Origin: Teratosphaeria epicoccoides
Lineage: Eukaryota > Ascomycota > Dothideomycetes > Mycosphaerellales > Teratosphaeriaceae
DNA: 64,000 nucleotides
Reading direction: 5' to 3'
Assembly: GCA_021401465.1 (NCBI GenBank)
Contig: JADDMT010000032.1
Span: 62,001-126,000 of the forward strand
Part shown: in pieces, positions 32,743 through 43,900 of the stretch
Layout of the letters: every line of letters starts with the position of its first letter
Position numbering within the stretch: the stretch's first letter is position 1
Translations under genes and position numbers: made by a program
The notes under the pieces: model-generated
What the model saw: the letters and a program-made list of their open reading frames with translations, nothing else
The model's database searches: none
Told to the model about the DNA's origin: nothing

Positions 32743-34326
32743 TCAGCAAAGGGCCTTGAACCTTGCCCCCAAGGCCGAAACCGAATCAACGAGAGACGCA
32801 TCTCCAGAACGCCGGTGACTGTCGCTCCTCAAGGCCCCATCTTCATCCTCCTCCTCCTCCACCATCGACCCCGCCGTAACGACCGCATCGTCAGAGCTCG
32901 CACTCCGACTCAGTGCCCTCCGATCCTGCCGCGCCGATCGCAACGCCTCCTGCTTCCGAGCTGCCTGTCTCGGAACCAACCGCGGAGGCATTATCATCAC
33001 CTTGGGCCGAGCTCCCGACCGCTGCCTCGACCGCCTCGGCCCGGACCTTCGCTTTCTTCTTTTTCTTCTTTTTCTTTTCCTCTTGCCCTCCTGCAGCGGC
33101 TCAGTACTGGCATCGTGGTCCGGCATCGTCTCCTTGTTGGCTTCAGGATCCGCGCTCGGCTCCTGACCCTGGACAGCCGACGATGCTGAGGGCTGCGCCT
33201 TCTTTCTTTTCTTCTTTTTCTTCTTCGCGGCGATTTTCTTCCTGAGCAGGTCCTCAGCCTTCGTCATGCTGATGCCCGGGAACCCAGGCTCATAATCGCC
33301 TGCGCGCCCGCCCACCGCTCGTCGCTGCAGGCGCCCGATCACTTGAGACTTCTCCTCAGGGTATCGGGGCAAGAGAGGATCTTGCATCAGCTTCCTTTGG
33401 AATTCGTTGAGTGGCTGAGCCGGCAAGTCGCCCCTGCCCCGCGCATCCTCGATGCGCCTCCTGGCGACGTTTCTCCAACACCTGCCATACTCGTGCATTA
33501 GTCCCGCAAGACGACGAGGCAGAGTTCTCCAACACAGATCCGCAAATACGAGCTCCCCATGCCTCTGGTCTACCTCAGCCTTGATACCGCATTGCTCAAA
33601 CACCTAGAGGAACTCTCGGTAGCTGAGCCTGGGCTCATGATCCTTGAAGTAATCGAACGCGGCGCGATAATTTGCCCAGACGTCCCAGACAGGTACAGCA
33701 GTGGGCTCGCCATTCTTAATGCCAACACCGGACTTCAACATCATCAAAATCCATACATCTGTGCGCTGGGTTTCGGTGAAAGCGTTTAGACTCCTGCCTG
33801 CCCGAATCATGCGCGCATTGTTTCTGGACAGGTTGCGGATGTATTTGTCGATATCGCGACGGTAGTACTGGCCATTCGCGCACACGAAGTGTTGAGGCTG
33901 GTGCGCCTCGACTGAATTTCCTTGTGCAAGGAGCCTGTGCATCTCATCTTCTGTGGACAACTCGTACTCTCCGTGCTCATCGTCCCAGTCAGGACGTGTT
34001 GCGAATCGACTTGCGCCTGGTAGGCGATTCTCCTCCGCGGAAGGGACAGAGTCAGCACCTCCAGAAGCAGGCTTCGATTCCGGTTCACGAGACGTATCAA
34101 GACCACCCTGTGAGCCTGTGCGCACATCCGTGTCGATCGTGAGAGCCTCGGCTGATTGACCGTGGGCATTTGTCATGGCTACGAAAGGATTGGAGTCGTC
34201 ATCATGGCGGTCTTGAGCGGAAGAATGATTGACCATCGACGCTGCCTGCTTCCGACCGTGTACCGGGCAAGCGTCGGATCGACGCGTTTTGCGTGGCGGT
34301 GCTAGACTGCGTGCTGCATCTTCCAT
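32743..34326 (-). pseudogene. Lysine-rich nuclear-type protein of unknown family, split by an in-frame TAG
   Basis: The ATG at 34326 opens a frame of 240 codons that ends with TAG at 33604-33606. The same frame then continues for 286 more codons to 32743. Sequence on both sides looks coding and continuous: VWDVWANYRAAFDYFKDHEP and LSYREFL before the stop, VFEQCGIKAEVDQRHGELVF after. The first half has an acidic disordered region and a helical core (YYRRDIDKYIRNLSRNNARM). The second half ends in strongly basic tracts (KKIAAKKKKKKRKKA, RKRKRRKRRKRR) that look like nuclear or nucleolar localisation signals, then an acidic tail. I do not recognise the family. The stop could be a point mutation, or the second part may be lost from the product. 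Confidence 0.6.
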
Positions 34327-34589
34327 GCTGTCAGCACCTCAGTAGGTGCGTGATGCCGGGAGTATCAATAACTTAATGCGGACTAGCGAAGTGCAGAGTG
34401 TGGCGGAGGATGCGACGTTATGTCAAGCAAGGAGAGGACTGCAATCCACGACTGCGGCAAGGGAAGCCAGGACATGGGCGTCGGGAACCGCCTGTCTGCG
34501 ACTGGCTATTTCTGGGGCGCAACAACGGCTGGGGTTTGCGGGCAAGAACACGTTGCAGCCTAGAACAAGGGAGGGCACGTCCCGGTGCT

Positions 34590-36328
34590 TCACAGCTTCT
34601 GCCCATAAACCCCAGCAATTCTCTCACCCACCGCCTCCCCACTCCACCAAGCCCCCGTACTCGTCCCTAACGCCACAAACGGCGCAGTATGCTCGCCAGC
34701 CAACCACACGCCCCTCTCCGGCATCCCATGCCTCATGATCTCAATATCCTCATCGCCCGTCTCCAATCCAACCTGGAAATTAGAATAGCTACCAAAACCC
34801 GCAAACTCGTCATTCGCCCATGCGGTCGCTAGGACGGCTTTCGGCTTGCACGCGGGATTTGTCGCTTCGTAGTTGGGTAGGCGGGAGATGTAGGGCTTGT
34901 AGAAGTCCAGCAGTTTGGCATCGCGGTCTGCGTCGGAGGTGGCGGAGGACACAAGCTTGGCGATGTGGAGGCTGCAGTCGCCGTAGGTGTAGAAGAGAAG
35001 CGTCGGGTGCGCGCAGTCTCCCGGGAGGCAGGCCAGGTTCATGCCTTCTTGATCCCATCGGTTGGGATTGGTATCGGTAGCATATTCGGGCGCGAGCCAA
35101 TGCGTGAAGCATGGATGGTGCGCGGTGATGGAGGCCGACGCAGGCTGGTGGACTGGCATTGTGGTAGCGGTGACGTTAGCTGTCTTGTGCTCTGGATCCA
35201 AGCCACTGCTGATGCTGCGATGTTGTGGCGCCGGCTTCTCCTGCGGAGGGTCCCAGAACGCAGAAGGGAAGGTTATGTAGACCTTGTCTAATGTGCCATA
35301 GCCTATGCTGTCGATTGCTTCGGACAGACGACTTGGCAATGGTGGACTGAATGCCTGCTTGTTCCTCTTGAGCCAGCCGAGTGGTGTCGTGACCACAATC
35401 TCGTCGAATTCATGCCTTGAGCCGTCAGCCGTAAGTATGCTCGGGTTTCGCCTTTCCGCTTCCTGGCCGTCATCACCCTCCATCCCAGTGACGATCGTCT
35501 GCAATCTAATATCGGCGCCGGCCTCTGCGGGCTTCTTGACCGCATCCAAGATCCGGGCGTACGTCCCGGCCACAAACGGGTTCTCACCCTCGATGCACTC
35601 CTCCAACCAGAAGAACTTCAAGCTCTGCCTCGTCACTGGACTTCCAACGTACGCACCCCACATTTGACACATCAGCAATAGCGTCTCTCGCTTCCGCCCC
35701 GCCACATCGACCGATTCATCAACGAACAGCTGCTTCACACGCTCAGCGAAAAAGTCGTACAAACTTCGCTCTGGGTCGATCTCATCGTGATGTTCGTTGC
35801 TCTCTCGGAAAGCATCTGCGATCATACCGCCATCCCAGAACGCCTGACCGTATTGTTCCGCTTCCGCTGCCTCCAGTGGTGTCCCATCTGGCAAAAGAAC
35901 GTATTCATCTTCTTCCAAGCCATGAATTCTGGTCAATGTCTCGTTCGCTATCCTCGCGATCGGATTGTCTATGGTCCCGTGGATCCAGTTTGGACCGCTT
36001 TGTTTTTGGTCACCTGACGTCAGCTCTGACATGTGCGCAAATGCTACAGACTAAAGCCTAAGAGGCTGACTTACAGATCTACCGTGTGGCCCAGACAATC
36101 ACTCTGAGCCACTCTTCCACCTAGCCTATTTCTCGCCTCGAAGATCGTCACCTTAAAGCCATGTCGAAGCAGCACATCGGTACACCTCAGGCCTGCAAAA
36201 CCCGCTCCGACGACGCCTATGCTGATCTGTCTCGCCTTTGCAGTGGCAGCACGCAGCACATCTCGATCGCGTAATGAAGATGCTGCAATGCCGTCGTGCT
36301 GCTTCATGTCTCTCTGGATGCGAGACAT
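34590..36328 (-). CDS. Flavin-containing amine oxidase, polyamine-oxidase-like
   Basis: FAD-dependent oxidase of about 553 aa. Exons are 36075-36328 and 34590-35997, with a 77-nt intron (GTAAGT...CAAAG) joining GHTVDL to GPNWIHGTIDNPI. Near residue 36 is the FAD-binding unit GVVGAGFAGLRCTDVLLRHG, followed by VTIFEARNRLGGR. The middle contains the substrate-domain helices. The end has the second FAD contact: GVWLAGEHTAPFVALGTSTG, then AWWSGEAVGERIAG. This is the polyamine and spermine oxidase pattern rather than monoamine oxidase, and there is no signal peptide or clear peroxisomal C-terminus (ends YGQKL). It probably oxidises spermine or N-acetylpolyamines; the exact substrate is inferred only from family. 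Confidence 0.88.
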
Positions 36329-36926
36329 GCCTGTGGAATCATGGTATACGTGGTTGGGTTTTGCCTTCCATGTCCGTTAGCCCGTCGCAATCTTCAGGGA
36401 AATCGAAGAATGAGCGGCAAGGGGGGCAACCTACATGGCGCAGCAGTCGCGGTTTGTGCGCTACCCTAGCAGTGAGAGCCGGTCATGCAAGATCCGCGCA
36501 TCAGAGCCAGAGGAAGTGGTTATGAAATTGTGCTGTGGACGCGTGGCGAGGTGATGTTGACGACGAGCTTACCTGGTGCTGAGGCACTTCACTTTAGCAA
36601 TGGCTCTACGGAAGCAGCACCGTGCATCAAGTTTACCGGTGAACTCCTCGAGAGCAGACGTCAAGCTCGATTCGATGACGGACATTTGACGGAGTATGCT
36701 CAATGAAGTGAACATGAAGATACGACAATCGGAGTTCGCACGGCCCCATCGTCAAGTGGGTCGTCCGTGGTCCAGCACTACAGCGTTTGTCCCTCATCCA
36801 GAACCTGACGGTCACATTGACAGTCGCTGGCTATCATAATACCAATGACCTAGAGTCATGGCCAATACAGATAATGCTGCTCCGTGAAGTTTTCGAGCAA
36901 ATTTCAGCATGTCCAAGTCTCGTGGC
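36329..36926. other. Intergenic, no supported gene
   Basis: Upstream of the amine oxidase and downstream of the homeobox gene. It should contain the oxidase promoter. No motif-bearing open frame. Confidence 0.5.
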
Positions 36927-38699
36927 TCATCGCCAATTGCCTTGACTTAGCGACAGCAATCCCTGAACACAATCAAAATCGTCGTCCGACGAGGTGCTGG
37001 CATGCTTGCCACCTTGTCGCATGAAAGCGGCCAGTCCAGCGTCCTCCCCCGGATCTCTATCCTCTCTTCCCGGCATACAGTCACTTGCCATGTCGCGGAC
37101 CGCACCTGTGTCGGCTCCTACGCCCGCAGCATTGTTTTCGACGGGCCTGGAGAAAGCTGACTGATTATCAGGGTGACTACTGAAAGGCCTGTTACTGTCT
37201 GGCGACCAATTCTCCTTATCTGAGTCGTTACCCGAAATATATGTTGACTTTGCAGAGCCAGCATGCTTCCGCTTCAGTACTGTTTGTGAGTTGCCCGATG
37301 CCTTGCCTTGCAACCGACCGTACGACGTATGCGATCTTTGCAACGGCGGTCGTTTGCTATCCTCAAGTTTCTGCCGCTTGACATCGGATGTCGCGCGTGA
37401 CAAGAGCGAGTTTCTCTTGCTGGGAATGGAACCCAGGATACTCCTACCCGAGGCCGACCGCAGAAGACCAATAGCACTAGCCGCATCGCCGTTGGAGTCA
37501 TTCTCGGCCTTTTCTTCAAGCTCACCGCGAGCATCTTTGTCGCACCAGAACTCCCACGCCCGCGAGTCTCTGGACCGTCCGCTGGCCGTACGCTGAAGCC
37601 CGACACGTGCATTGAACGTGGCAGGCAGCGCATGAGAACTCTCTGCAAGCTTGTTCTCATAGCTACTGTGGATGCCGGGTAGGTCAGTGACTGGTGGTGG
37701 GCGCGGTGGCGAAGGTGACTCGCCATCCTTTGTCACGACCGAGGCATTACCGTCGGAAGACATGTACAATCGCACAAATGATGAGGTCTTCTTTAGGCGT
37801 CGTGCCGAGTCAGCTTGGATGGCTGGCTGAGGTATTCTGTGAGCATGACGGAACGGCTCAGTCGCTGGGACTATCGAAGCATTGCGGCGATTTGCAAGGC
37901 AGCCTATGCTGCTGACTTGTCCCGGTGGGATGGCCTGTGCTGATGTTCGTACGATGGCCGATGGATAGGTTGACTGTCCACTACGTTGTTGGACATTTAC
38001 TTCTGGGGCAGACGTAGACGGGGGACAATGTGGAAGCGTGAGGTCACTTGACCCTACAGCAGCAGGTAGCGGAGTAGATCTGATCGGCGCAGTCACTGGA
38101 GCAATAGAGAGCGACGACTGGTCGGCGTCGTCTTCCTCGTCGAAGTCTTGACTTTCGTCCGAGCTTCTAGGTGACGGAGCAGGATAGGTCGGTTTGGAAG
38201 CCGCGTACGGTGTCGGTGCATTACTGAGACGCGCCAGCTGATATTGCGCGACTTCATGCGGAAGCAGTGGACGCGATCTTCTCCGCAAGCTCTGTCGCTT
38301 GTTCTGAAACCATATCTGTGGTTGTTCAGAAGTCAGTGTGCCCGACCTTGACCTCGTCCGATGCCCATGTCATACCTGCACCTCTTTCTCTCCCAGCTTG
38401 ACCTGTCGAACTATGTCGAGGCGGGCGGCTTTGTCAGGCTTGGCATCTCGACTGTACGCGGCTTCGAGAATTGCTTGGTCTTCTGGGCTGGACAATGCGT
38501 CAGTATGCCTACGCGAGATGTACGGGTCTGCGCGTCGCCCATGCCTCGTCCTTTTGCGCTTCTGCCGCGCCAATGGCTTGTCATCTACACCCGGAGCGAG
38601 GTTGTTGGGGAGTGTTGAGGATGAGTGGTGTAGAGACGTAAAGAAAGGACCTGAGTCGGGCGACACGCCGCTGTCTGCATGCGACGGCGAGGTAGACAT
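36927..38699 (-). CDS. Homeodomain transcription factor, Pho2/Yox1-like
   Basis: Nuclear DNA-binding protein. Exons as read: 38545-38699 (or to 38828), 38376-38487 and 36927-38315. The homeodomain is at the N-terminus: KRKRTSPEDQAILEAAYSRD, then KPDKAARLDIVRQVKLGEKE, then VQIWFQNKRQSLRRRSR. The recognition helix WFQNKR is complete. The VQ|IWFQNK junction is a normal 60-nt intron (GTATGA...CCACAG). The junction inside KRKRT|SPED requires a 57-nt GC-AG intron (38488-38544; GCATGG, branch ACTGAC, TGTCCAG); if retained, it adds 19 residues without a stop. The 450-residue C-terminal part is Ser-rich and disordered. I prefer the ATG at 38699 (MSTSPSHADSG, A at -3); the ATG at 38828 is in frame and would add 43 residues. 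Confidence 0.87.
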
Positions 38700-38828
38700 G
38701 CTTTGCAATGGGTGTGGGAGATGGAGGTCGGAGAAGATCAGAGGAAAGCGTTCAAGGACGGGAGGACGCGCCGCGGAGACGCGTCGAGGTTGCAGTCGGA
38801 TCAACGCAGGGTCCGAAGTGACAAACAT

Positions 38829-40678
38829 CTCAATTACGGTCCGGCAATGACGCCACTCTCAATTACGGCACGACCGTGAATTGGTCCTTCCGGTCGCGTG
38901 AACCCGTGCTGTTCAGGCGATTTCCTGGTTTCCCCCCCGACGCGTTCGAAACACCGAGTCTCGTGACCTGCCTCGGGCCGCTTTCGCAAGCCGTGCGTAT
39001 GAGCAGTCTGCTGGCCCTCACACTGTCTGGGCTAGGAGGTAGTCGCAGTCCATGACTGCCGGCACTCGAATTGCTGCCTGGCTCAGCGCCTCAGGCTTCT
39101 CAGAGAGTAAGATCGGACCAAATGCTCCGACCTCTGCGCCATCTGGCTCCTGCTCGAGCCGTGCTGACCATTCCATCACCTTCGGGTCCGCCCAACGTAA
39201 CGCAGGTGCAGATCGAGACTCTTCGTGGAATCGTGGGAAGCCAGGATCCCGGCCGCCGTACCTTCCGGAGAGCCCAAGCAGTAGCCTCGTCTTCAATCTC
39301 CAACTGGACACGCATGGCTCAGTCGCGGCCGACATAAGCCTTGTCATCCCCGTGCATTGGTCTGGTCCTGTCTGCTGGCCGTCGAAGTCAAAGAATCTGT
39401 TGTGAGGCGGACCTACACGCAATGCCGCAGAGCAGAGCTGATCGTCACCTGTCGATACAGCTTCACCATCAGCCGCCTCATATCTCAATCTCGCATTACA
39501 TGCGCGCCCGGGGCGACACAGCCTCGTGAATGTTGGCACCGTACTCAGGCTAGCGAGAGCTAATCTTGTGAGCTTGACGCTTGGCCGGTCATTCAGCTGA
39601 CCGGTGAGAAAGTCATGTCATATGATCTTGGCATACCATTGCCATGTCAGCGCATCTCCTCGGGCCTTGTTGTGACACGCAGGACTTTTGTTCTGAGGAT
39701 CCGCTGCTGGCCAACGAGCATGTGATGGCGGTCACGACGGCAATCAGAGGTCACCCAAACGCGAGCAATGCCCACAGAGGTACCAACCAAGCTTTGCCGC
39801 AAAACCAGATCTCAAGAGATGGTTTCAAGGGCGCTCAGGCCGCTATTGAGCCACTTCCGTAATCTTCAGGCATCAAACGCCTCGAGACACGTCAGCCAAA
39901 GCCTTCCGCCTTACAGTGATGCAATGCTGTTGCCTCGTCCACTGCTCGCGCCAGCATCTAGTTCGACGTTCAAAGACCTATCGCCGACGAAGATTAACCT
40001 ACCTTCATTGATTGTTGTGCCGTCAGATTATGGAGCTGGTCAGCTGAAAGGTAAAGCTCTGTTCAATGTGCTCAGGCCGTGTTCCTGCTCCCGGGCTCGA
40101 TGATGAAGAGGACAAGCGGCGGCGCGGACACAGGACTGAGCAAACGGTGGAGCGCTGCTTGCCGCCGGTAGTCGATGCTGTCCTTGTTGCAGTAAGCTCC
40201 GCTCAGTCATATCTGCACTCCTTCCACTCGGCGTCACATCAGGCATATCCGATATGATTGGTAAGAAAGCTCAGCTCGTCTTTCAGCCTTCCCAGCATGT
40301 CAATCTGCCCACAGTTGTCTTTCGTGAAACTGAAAAGTCTCCTGATTGCTATTGGGGCACTGCCGCGGCAGCTGATGTCGCCCACGTCCAATGCGGAAGC
40401 CTCTTGACGCTGTGGGCCTTCTGGGAGTCCGTCTGTTCACGGATCACGCCTTGCATTTGGCCCTTCAAGAGGACGTTGCAGGTCCACAAGCACCAATCAG
40501 GTCCTGAGGTCAGGACAACCATATCAGACCATGTCAATGCGCTGGTCCAAGGCGCTCTCAAGAACATCAATGTTTCTAGTGTTGCATTGGCTATCCGTTA
40601 AGAAGACAATGGTGCGCCGTTCGACATATGACCTTCCTTACCTCACGCACTTGAGACGGTTGAGGCGAGCGTGTGGTC
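38829..40678. other. Intergenic with doubtful open frames
   Basis: About 1.85 kb. The minus-strand frame 39018-39539 (173 codons) overlaps an equally open plus-strand frame (39052-39405), and neither shows a domain. Frames at 39640-40600 are short. A weakly expressed or decayed gene may exist at 39.0-39.5 kb, but I cannot support one. Confidence 0.4.
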
Positions 40679-41711
40679 ATGAGGATAGCAGTCGCCGGCA
40701 CAGGCGAGTTGGCGCAGAAGATCGCGCAATGTATAGATCGAGAGACCAGCCACAGCGGAATCCTTTTAACAAGATCAGTAAGCCCGGCACAAGGATATCC
40801 GATCAGTCATGACAGCGGCTGACATCTGCCAGCACCGTCCACAGCTAAATGAGATCTGTCAGATCGCCGTCGTCGACTATAGCAACATTGCGACCATCCA
40901 ATACGCACTGCGTGGCATTGATACCGTGATATCTACTGTCACAGGACCCAACCAGATTCTGCTCATTCGTGCTGCCGTCTCCGCACGTGTCAGACGTTTT
41001 GCACCAGCAGAATTCGAAGGTCTGCCCGCACTCAGACCGCAGGATGATCCACTCGATCGCGGCCGCGCAGCTGCTCGAGCTTGGCTTCAGTACTTCTCGC
41101 AGCATATTCAGAGCACGACATTCGTGTGCGGCATCTTTTACGAGCGGTTCCAACCTGGAGGGCTTCGGCAGTCGCGCATGGGATTGACCTCTGGATTGTG
41201 CGAGGAAGGCGACTACATTCTAAATTGCAGGGCAATGTTCGCACAGGTGCCATGCTACGATCAGGATAACAAGCCCAATGTTGCAATATGTGCAGCTGCG
41301 ATCGAAGATGTAGCCAGGTTTGTTACACGAGCTTTGGAACTGGCGCACTGGCCTGCAGAGATGCGCATGTTTGGGCAGCGAATGCTGGTCGTCGATCTTG
41401 TCATGTTGGTTCAGCAACTGAAAGGTGGTCTCCTTCCTTGCCGTGCACCTAAATTCCCGCTGATGGTTCTGATCATAGGACGGAGTTTTGACCCCATCCA
41501 ATGGCATAACCCACACTCGTTGCGCTCAGAGCTACAACTGGCAGCACTCAATCAGGATCACGCTCGAGTCACGCAACTACATGCACTCCTTGTCACGGCG
41601 GAAGGGCGCTACGACTTCACGGACTTCAATATGAATGCGCTATTTCCAGATCTGCAAACAGTATCGTTTCGAGACTGGTTCATCGGCAAGTGGGATCTGC
41701 AAAGGACTTGA
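40679..41711 (+). CDS. NmrA-like / isoflavone-reductase-like NAD(P)-binding protein
   Basis: Atypical short-chain dehydrogenase of about 307 aa. Exons are 40679-40777, 40833-41424 and 41479-41711. Intron 1 is 55 nt (GTAAGC...TGCCAG) and joins LLTRS to HRPQLNEICQ. Intron 2 is 54 nt (GTGGTC...ATCATAG) and leaves LKGRSFDPI; it is a multiple of three with no stop, so retention would add 18 residues. The N-terminus has the dinucleotide motif IAVAGTGELAQKIA, then DYSNIATIQYALRGIDTVIS and VRRFAPAEFEG, which are typical of NmrA and isoflavone-reductase-like proteins. Members either reduce aromatic or phenolic compounds or act as redox sensors. A ruined Zn2Cys6 regulator lies about 170 bp downstream in the same orientation and may once have controlled it. 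Confidence 0.83.
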
Positions 41712-41876
41712 GCGTCTCACTCGGCACCGGCCGTTCGAGCGACGCAAAGCAGACCTAGACGAAGGTCCGTGGGGGTATAGAATGTTGGCAAAAATCAAAA
41801 GAACCCTTCGACTATGCTTCTGCAAGTGCCATTCGAGTTCTGTTGAACAAGTTTACCAGCTAGGTACAGGTACACA

Positions 41877-42700
41877 ACAAGTGCGATGGACAACTACCAT
41901 GCAATAACTCCAAGGTCTCGATTGTGAATACGACGCATCCGAAGGCGAACCACCACACCAATCCCTTAAGCGCAAGTACGAGGTACTCCAGCATTCGTAC
42001 GACGCTTTGGAAGAGTTTTTTTTCGCATCCTTCCTACTAGACTAGACCGTGAGATCGTCGACGCTCTCCGTCTGGTCCGCGATGGTGAGAGCCTCGACGC
42101 CGTCTACCGTTCGCCCAAGCAACGTAAGCAGTCTGCCATCGATGACCTGCCAGCCCCGTCACTTCTGCATGCAACTAGACAAGCCGTTTTGCGCTGCCTT
42201 CTGCAGGGCACTTCATCTATAGAGGACACTATCGCTTTTCTTGCGGACTGTGCTGAGGACCGTGTCTCCATGCGCACCCTAGATATGGCGGAGGGAGATA
42301 GTCTAAAGACACGAGTCCTCAGTTCGCGTGAGGTAGCAGACATTCTACGACGTGCTTCCAGCGCTGCGTGCATGCCCTCGTCAGATCATTGTCCTCCTCG
42401 TCGACTCCAACGGCATCTCTCCCGTGCACGGCGAATTGGAGATGCCGCTGGACCTGGTTTCTGCCGGACGGTGGACGTTGGTCACGAAAGACGATTTATC
42501 TGTTTCACGACTAATATCCATCTTCCTCGATTGCGTCAATCCTTACTGGAGATGTTTTGAGTCGGACCTGTTTTTACGCGGCTTAACGACGAGGGCTCTG
42601 TCAGAGTGCTGCTTGTCGTTTCTGGTTAACTACGTCTGTTCAATGGCGTGTGTGAGTTTGTGGACGGATCGCCATCCGTGTTTGATCGGCAACTGATCGA
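41877..42700 (+). pseudogene. Remnant of a Zn2Cys6 transcription factor
   Basis: Pieces of a fungal zinc-cluster regulator appear in order but in different frames. KCDGQLPCNN is the second half of the zinc cluster. After a frame change come GLDCEYDASEGEPPHQSLKR and KYEVLQHSYDALEEFF, the linker and coiled coil. After stops come LDREIVDALRLVRDGESLDA and VYRSPKQ; in a further frame follows RWTLVTKDDLSVSRLISIFL, then ESDLFLRGL and LSFLVNYVCSMACVS, the start of the usual middle homology region. The first zinc-binding half is not found, and the C-terminal half is missing. Several frameshifts and stops make a functional product very unlikely. Base composition is not AT-rich, so heavy RIP is not indicated. 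Confidence 0.75.
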
Positions 42701-43538
42701 CGGCATCACGATCAAGCTCTATGCAGAGTGCGATGTCCACTACTCGTGGATTGGCCCCCGGCTCAGCTCCGTGCCAGTGCTCCCGGACACGAATGCTTTC
42801 TGGACGGGCCGGCCTCTGAATCGCCCGTTGTCACAATACCGAGGCAATGCTCTTCTCCGCGAGCGCTGTGTCCTTACCCACCTTCTGTGACTTCAGCAAC
42901 GGGCGTATTCTGGAGGAGGTGGCGAAGGTCATACCGGCCAACAAAGGCAGTGCATTGATGGGATCGGCGTACGCAGTAGCCGTCGGGACTGTCCCTGCCT
43001 GGGTGCCCCCCAGAGGCGTACCCGCATGCGGAACCTTACTTTCTGCTCCCTGCTTTTCGCCACTTCGGCGTACCGACTTGTCAAAGAGCAAAGGTGCTGT
43101 CTGAAGAAGAGCGAAGACAACATCAAAGACTTACGAGCGTGAACTATGACGGCAAAACGGCGAGCCCCGACTTTTTCCGGTCCTGTCATGATCGATACTA
43201 CTCGTCTGAAAAGCCACAAGCACGACACCTTCACACGGGCGAAAAGCTGCTCGCAACGAGTTTCACCTCTCTATTTCGTGGCATATCGTGCAAAGGAACA
43301 GGCTCTCGGCCAACTCTTCCAAGGGCGGACATTGATCGCCTACTCCGCCGACCCGTACGTACTCGCTAGGAAACTAAAATCTCTTATGGTATAACCTTTT
43401 CCCCCCTCCCAACATCCACTCATTGACCGCGGCTTCACTCGTGTGGCGCTCTCTTATCCCTGTAGGCATGCTTGAGTGCGTTCCAATGCAGGCACGCACG
43501 CACCGCGACCGGGGACAGGCCAGGGCTGATTGTCTTCG
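42701..43538. other. Downstream of the regulator remnant; no supported gene
   Basis: Short frames only (e.g. 42847-43104). Further unrecognisable debris of the zinc-cluster gene is possible. Confidence 0.4.
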
Positions 43539-43900
43539 TCATGGGTTCTGGATATCCTCGTCATAGCAGGCCTCGAACAATTCCCACTGATGGCAGGCGT
43601 GCATGAATAATCTCTTGTCCAGGGAATTAGGGTCGGCACCGGCCTGCAAAAGCAACAAAAACTCAGGTCAGCCCATGCCTTGGTGTTTGCATTGCTACTG
43701 GTCTCAAGACGCACCGCGGGATAACAATTGTTGTTGACAGGTTCCCAACGTGTTTTCGAAAGTATCTCGCAGCACTTCTTGGACTGGTCTGGCATTACTC
43801 CACCTTCGCCGCCGAGCTCCATGCAGTAGCAGCGTTTGGCAGCGAGAGCCGGGTTGGCGGCGGTGAGGATGATGGTGGCGAGGAGCAAGAAAGACTGCAT
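43539..43900 (-). CDS. Small secreted cysteine-rich protein 1
   Basis: Predicted 96-aa secreted protein. Exons are 43715-43900 and 43539-43643, with a 71-nt intron (GTGCGT...TTTGCAG). Splicing avoids a low-complexity read-through and gives a clean C-terminus: CYPA|AGADPNSLDKRLFMHACHQ, then WELFEACYDEDIQNP. Residues 1-20 form a signal peptide (MQSFLLLATIILTAANPALA). Mature-part cysteines occur as RCYC, KKCC, NNNC, HAC and EAC, seven in total. Size, signal and cysteine content are those of apoplastic effector or antimicrobial-type proteins, but no known fold is recognised. It stands alone in a gene-poor 3-kb stretch. Confidence 0.78.

Noticed and set aside
13108..33606. Reassigned TAG codon as explanation for the two interrupted genes
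   Set aside because: TAG is used as a normal terminator elsewhere in the window (for example the BRCT gene at 4279-4281 and Tim9), so a general reassignment is not supported.
39018..39539. 173-codon minus-strand frame and overlapping plus-strand frame
   Set aside because: Both strands are equally open and no motif supports either; left as a doubtful region.
41877..42700. RIP as the cause of the regulator's decay
   Set aside because: The fragment shows frameshifts rather than a mass of C-to-T changes and is not AT-rich; a quantitative RIP index could not be calculated here.
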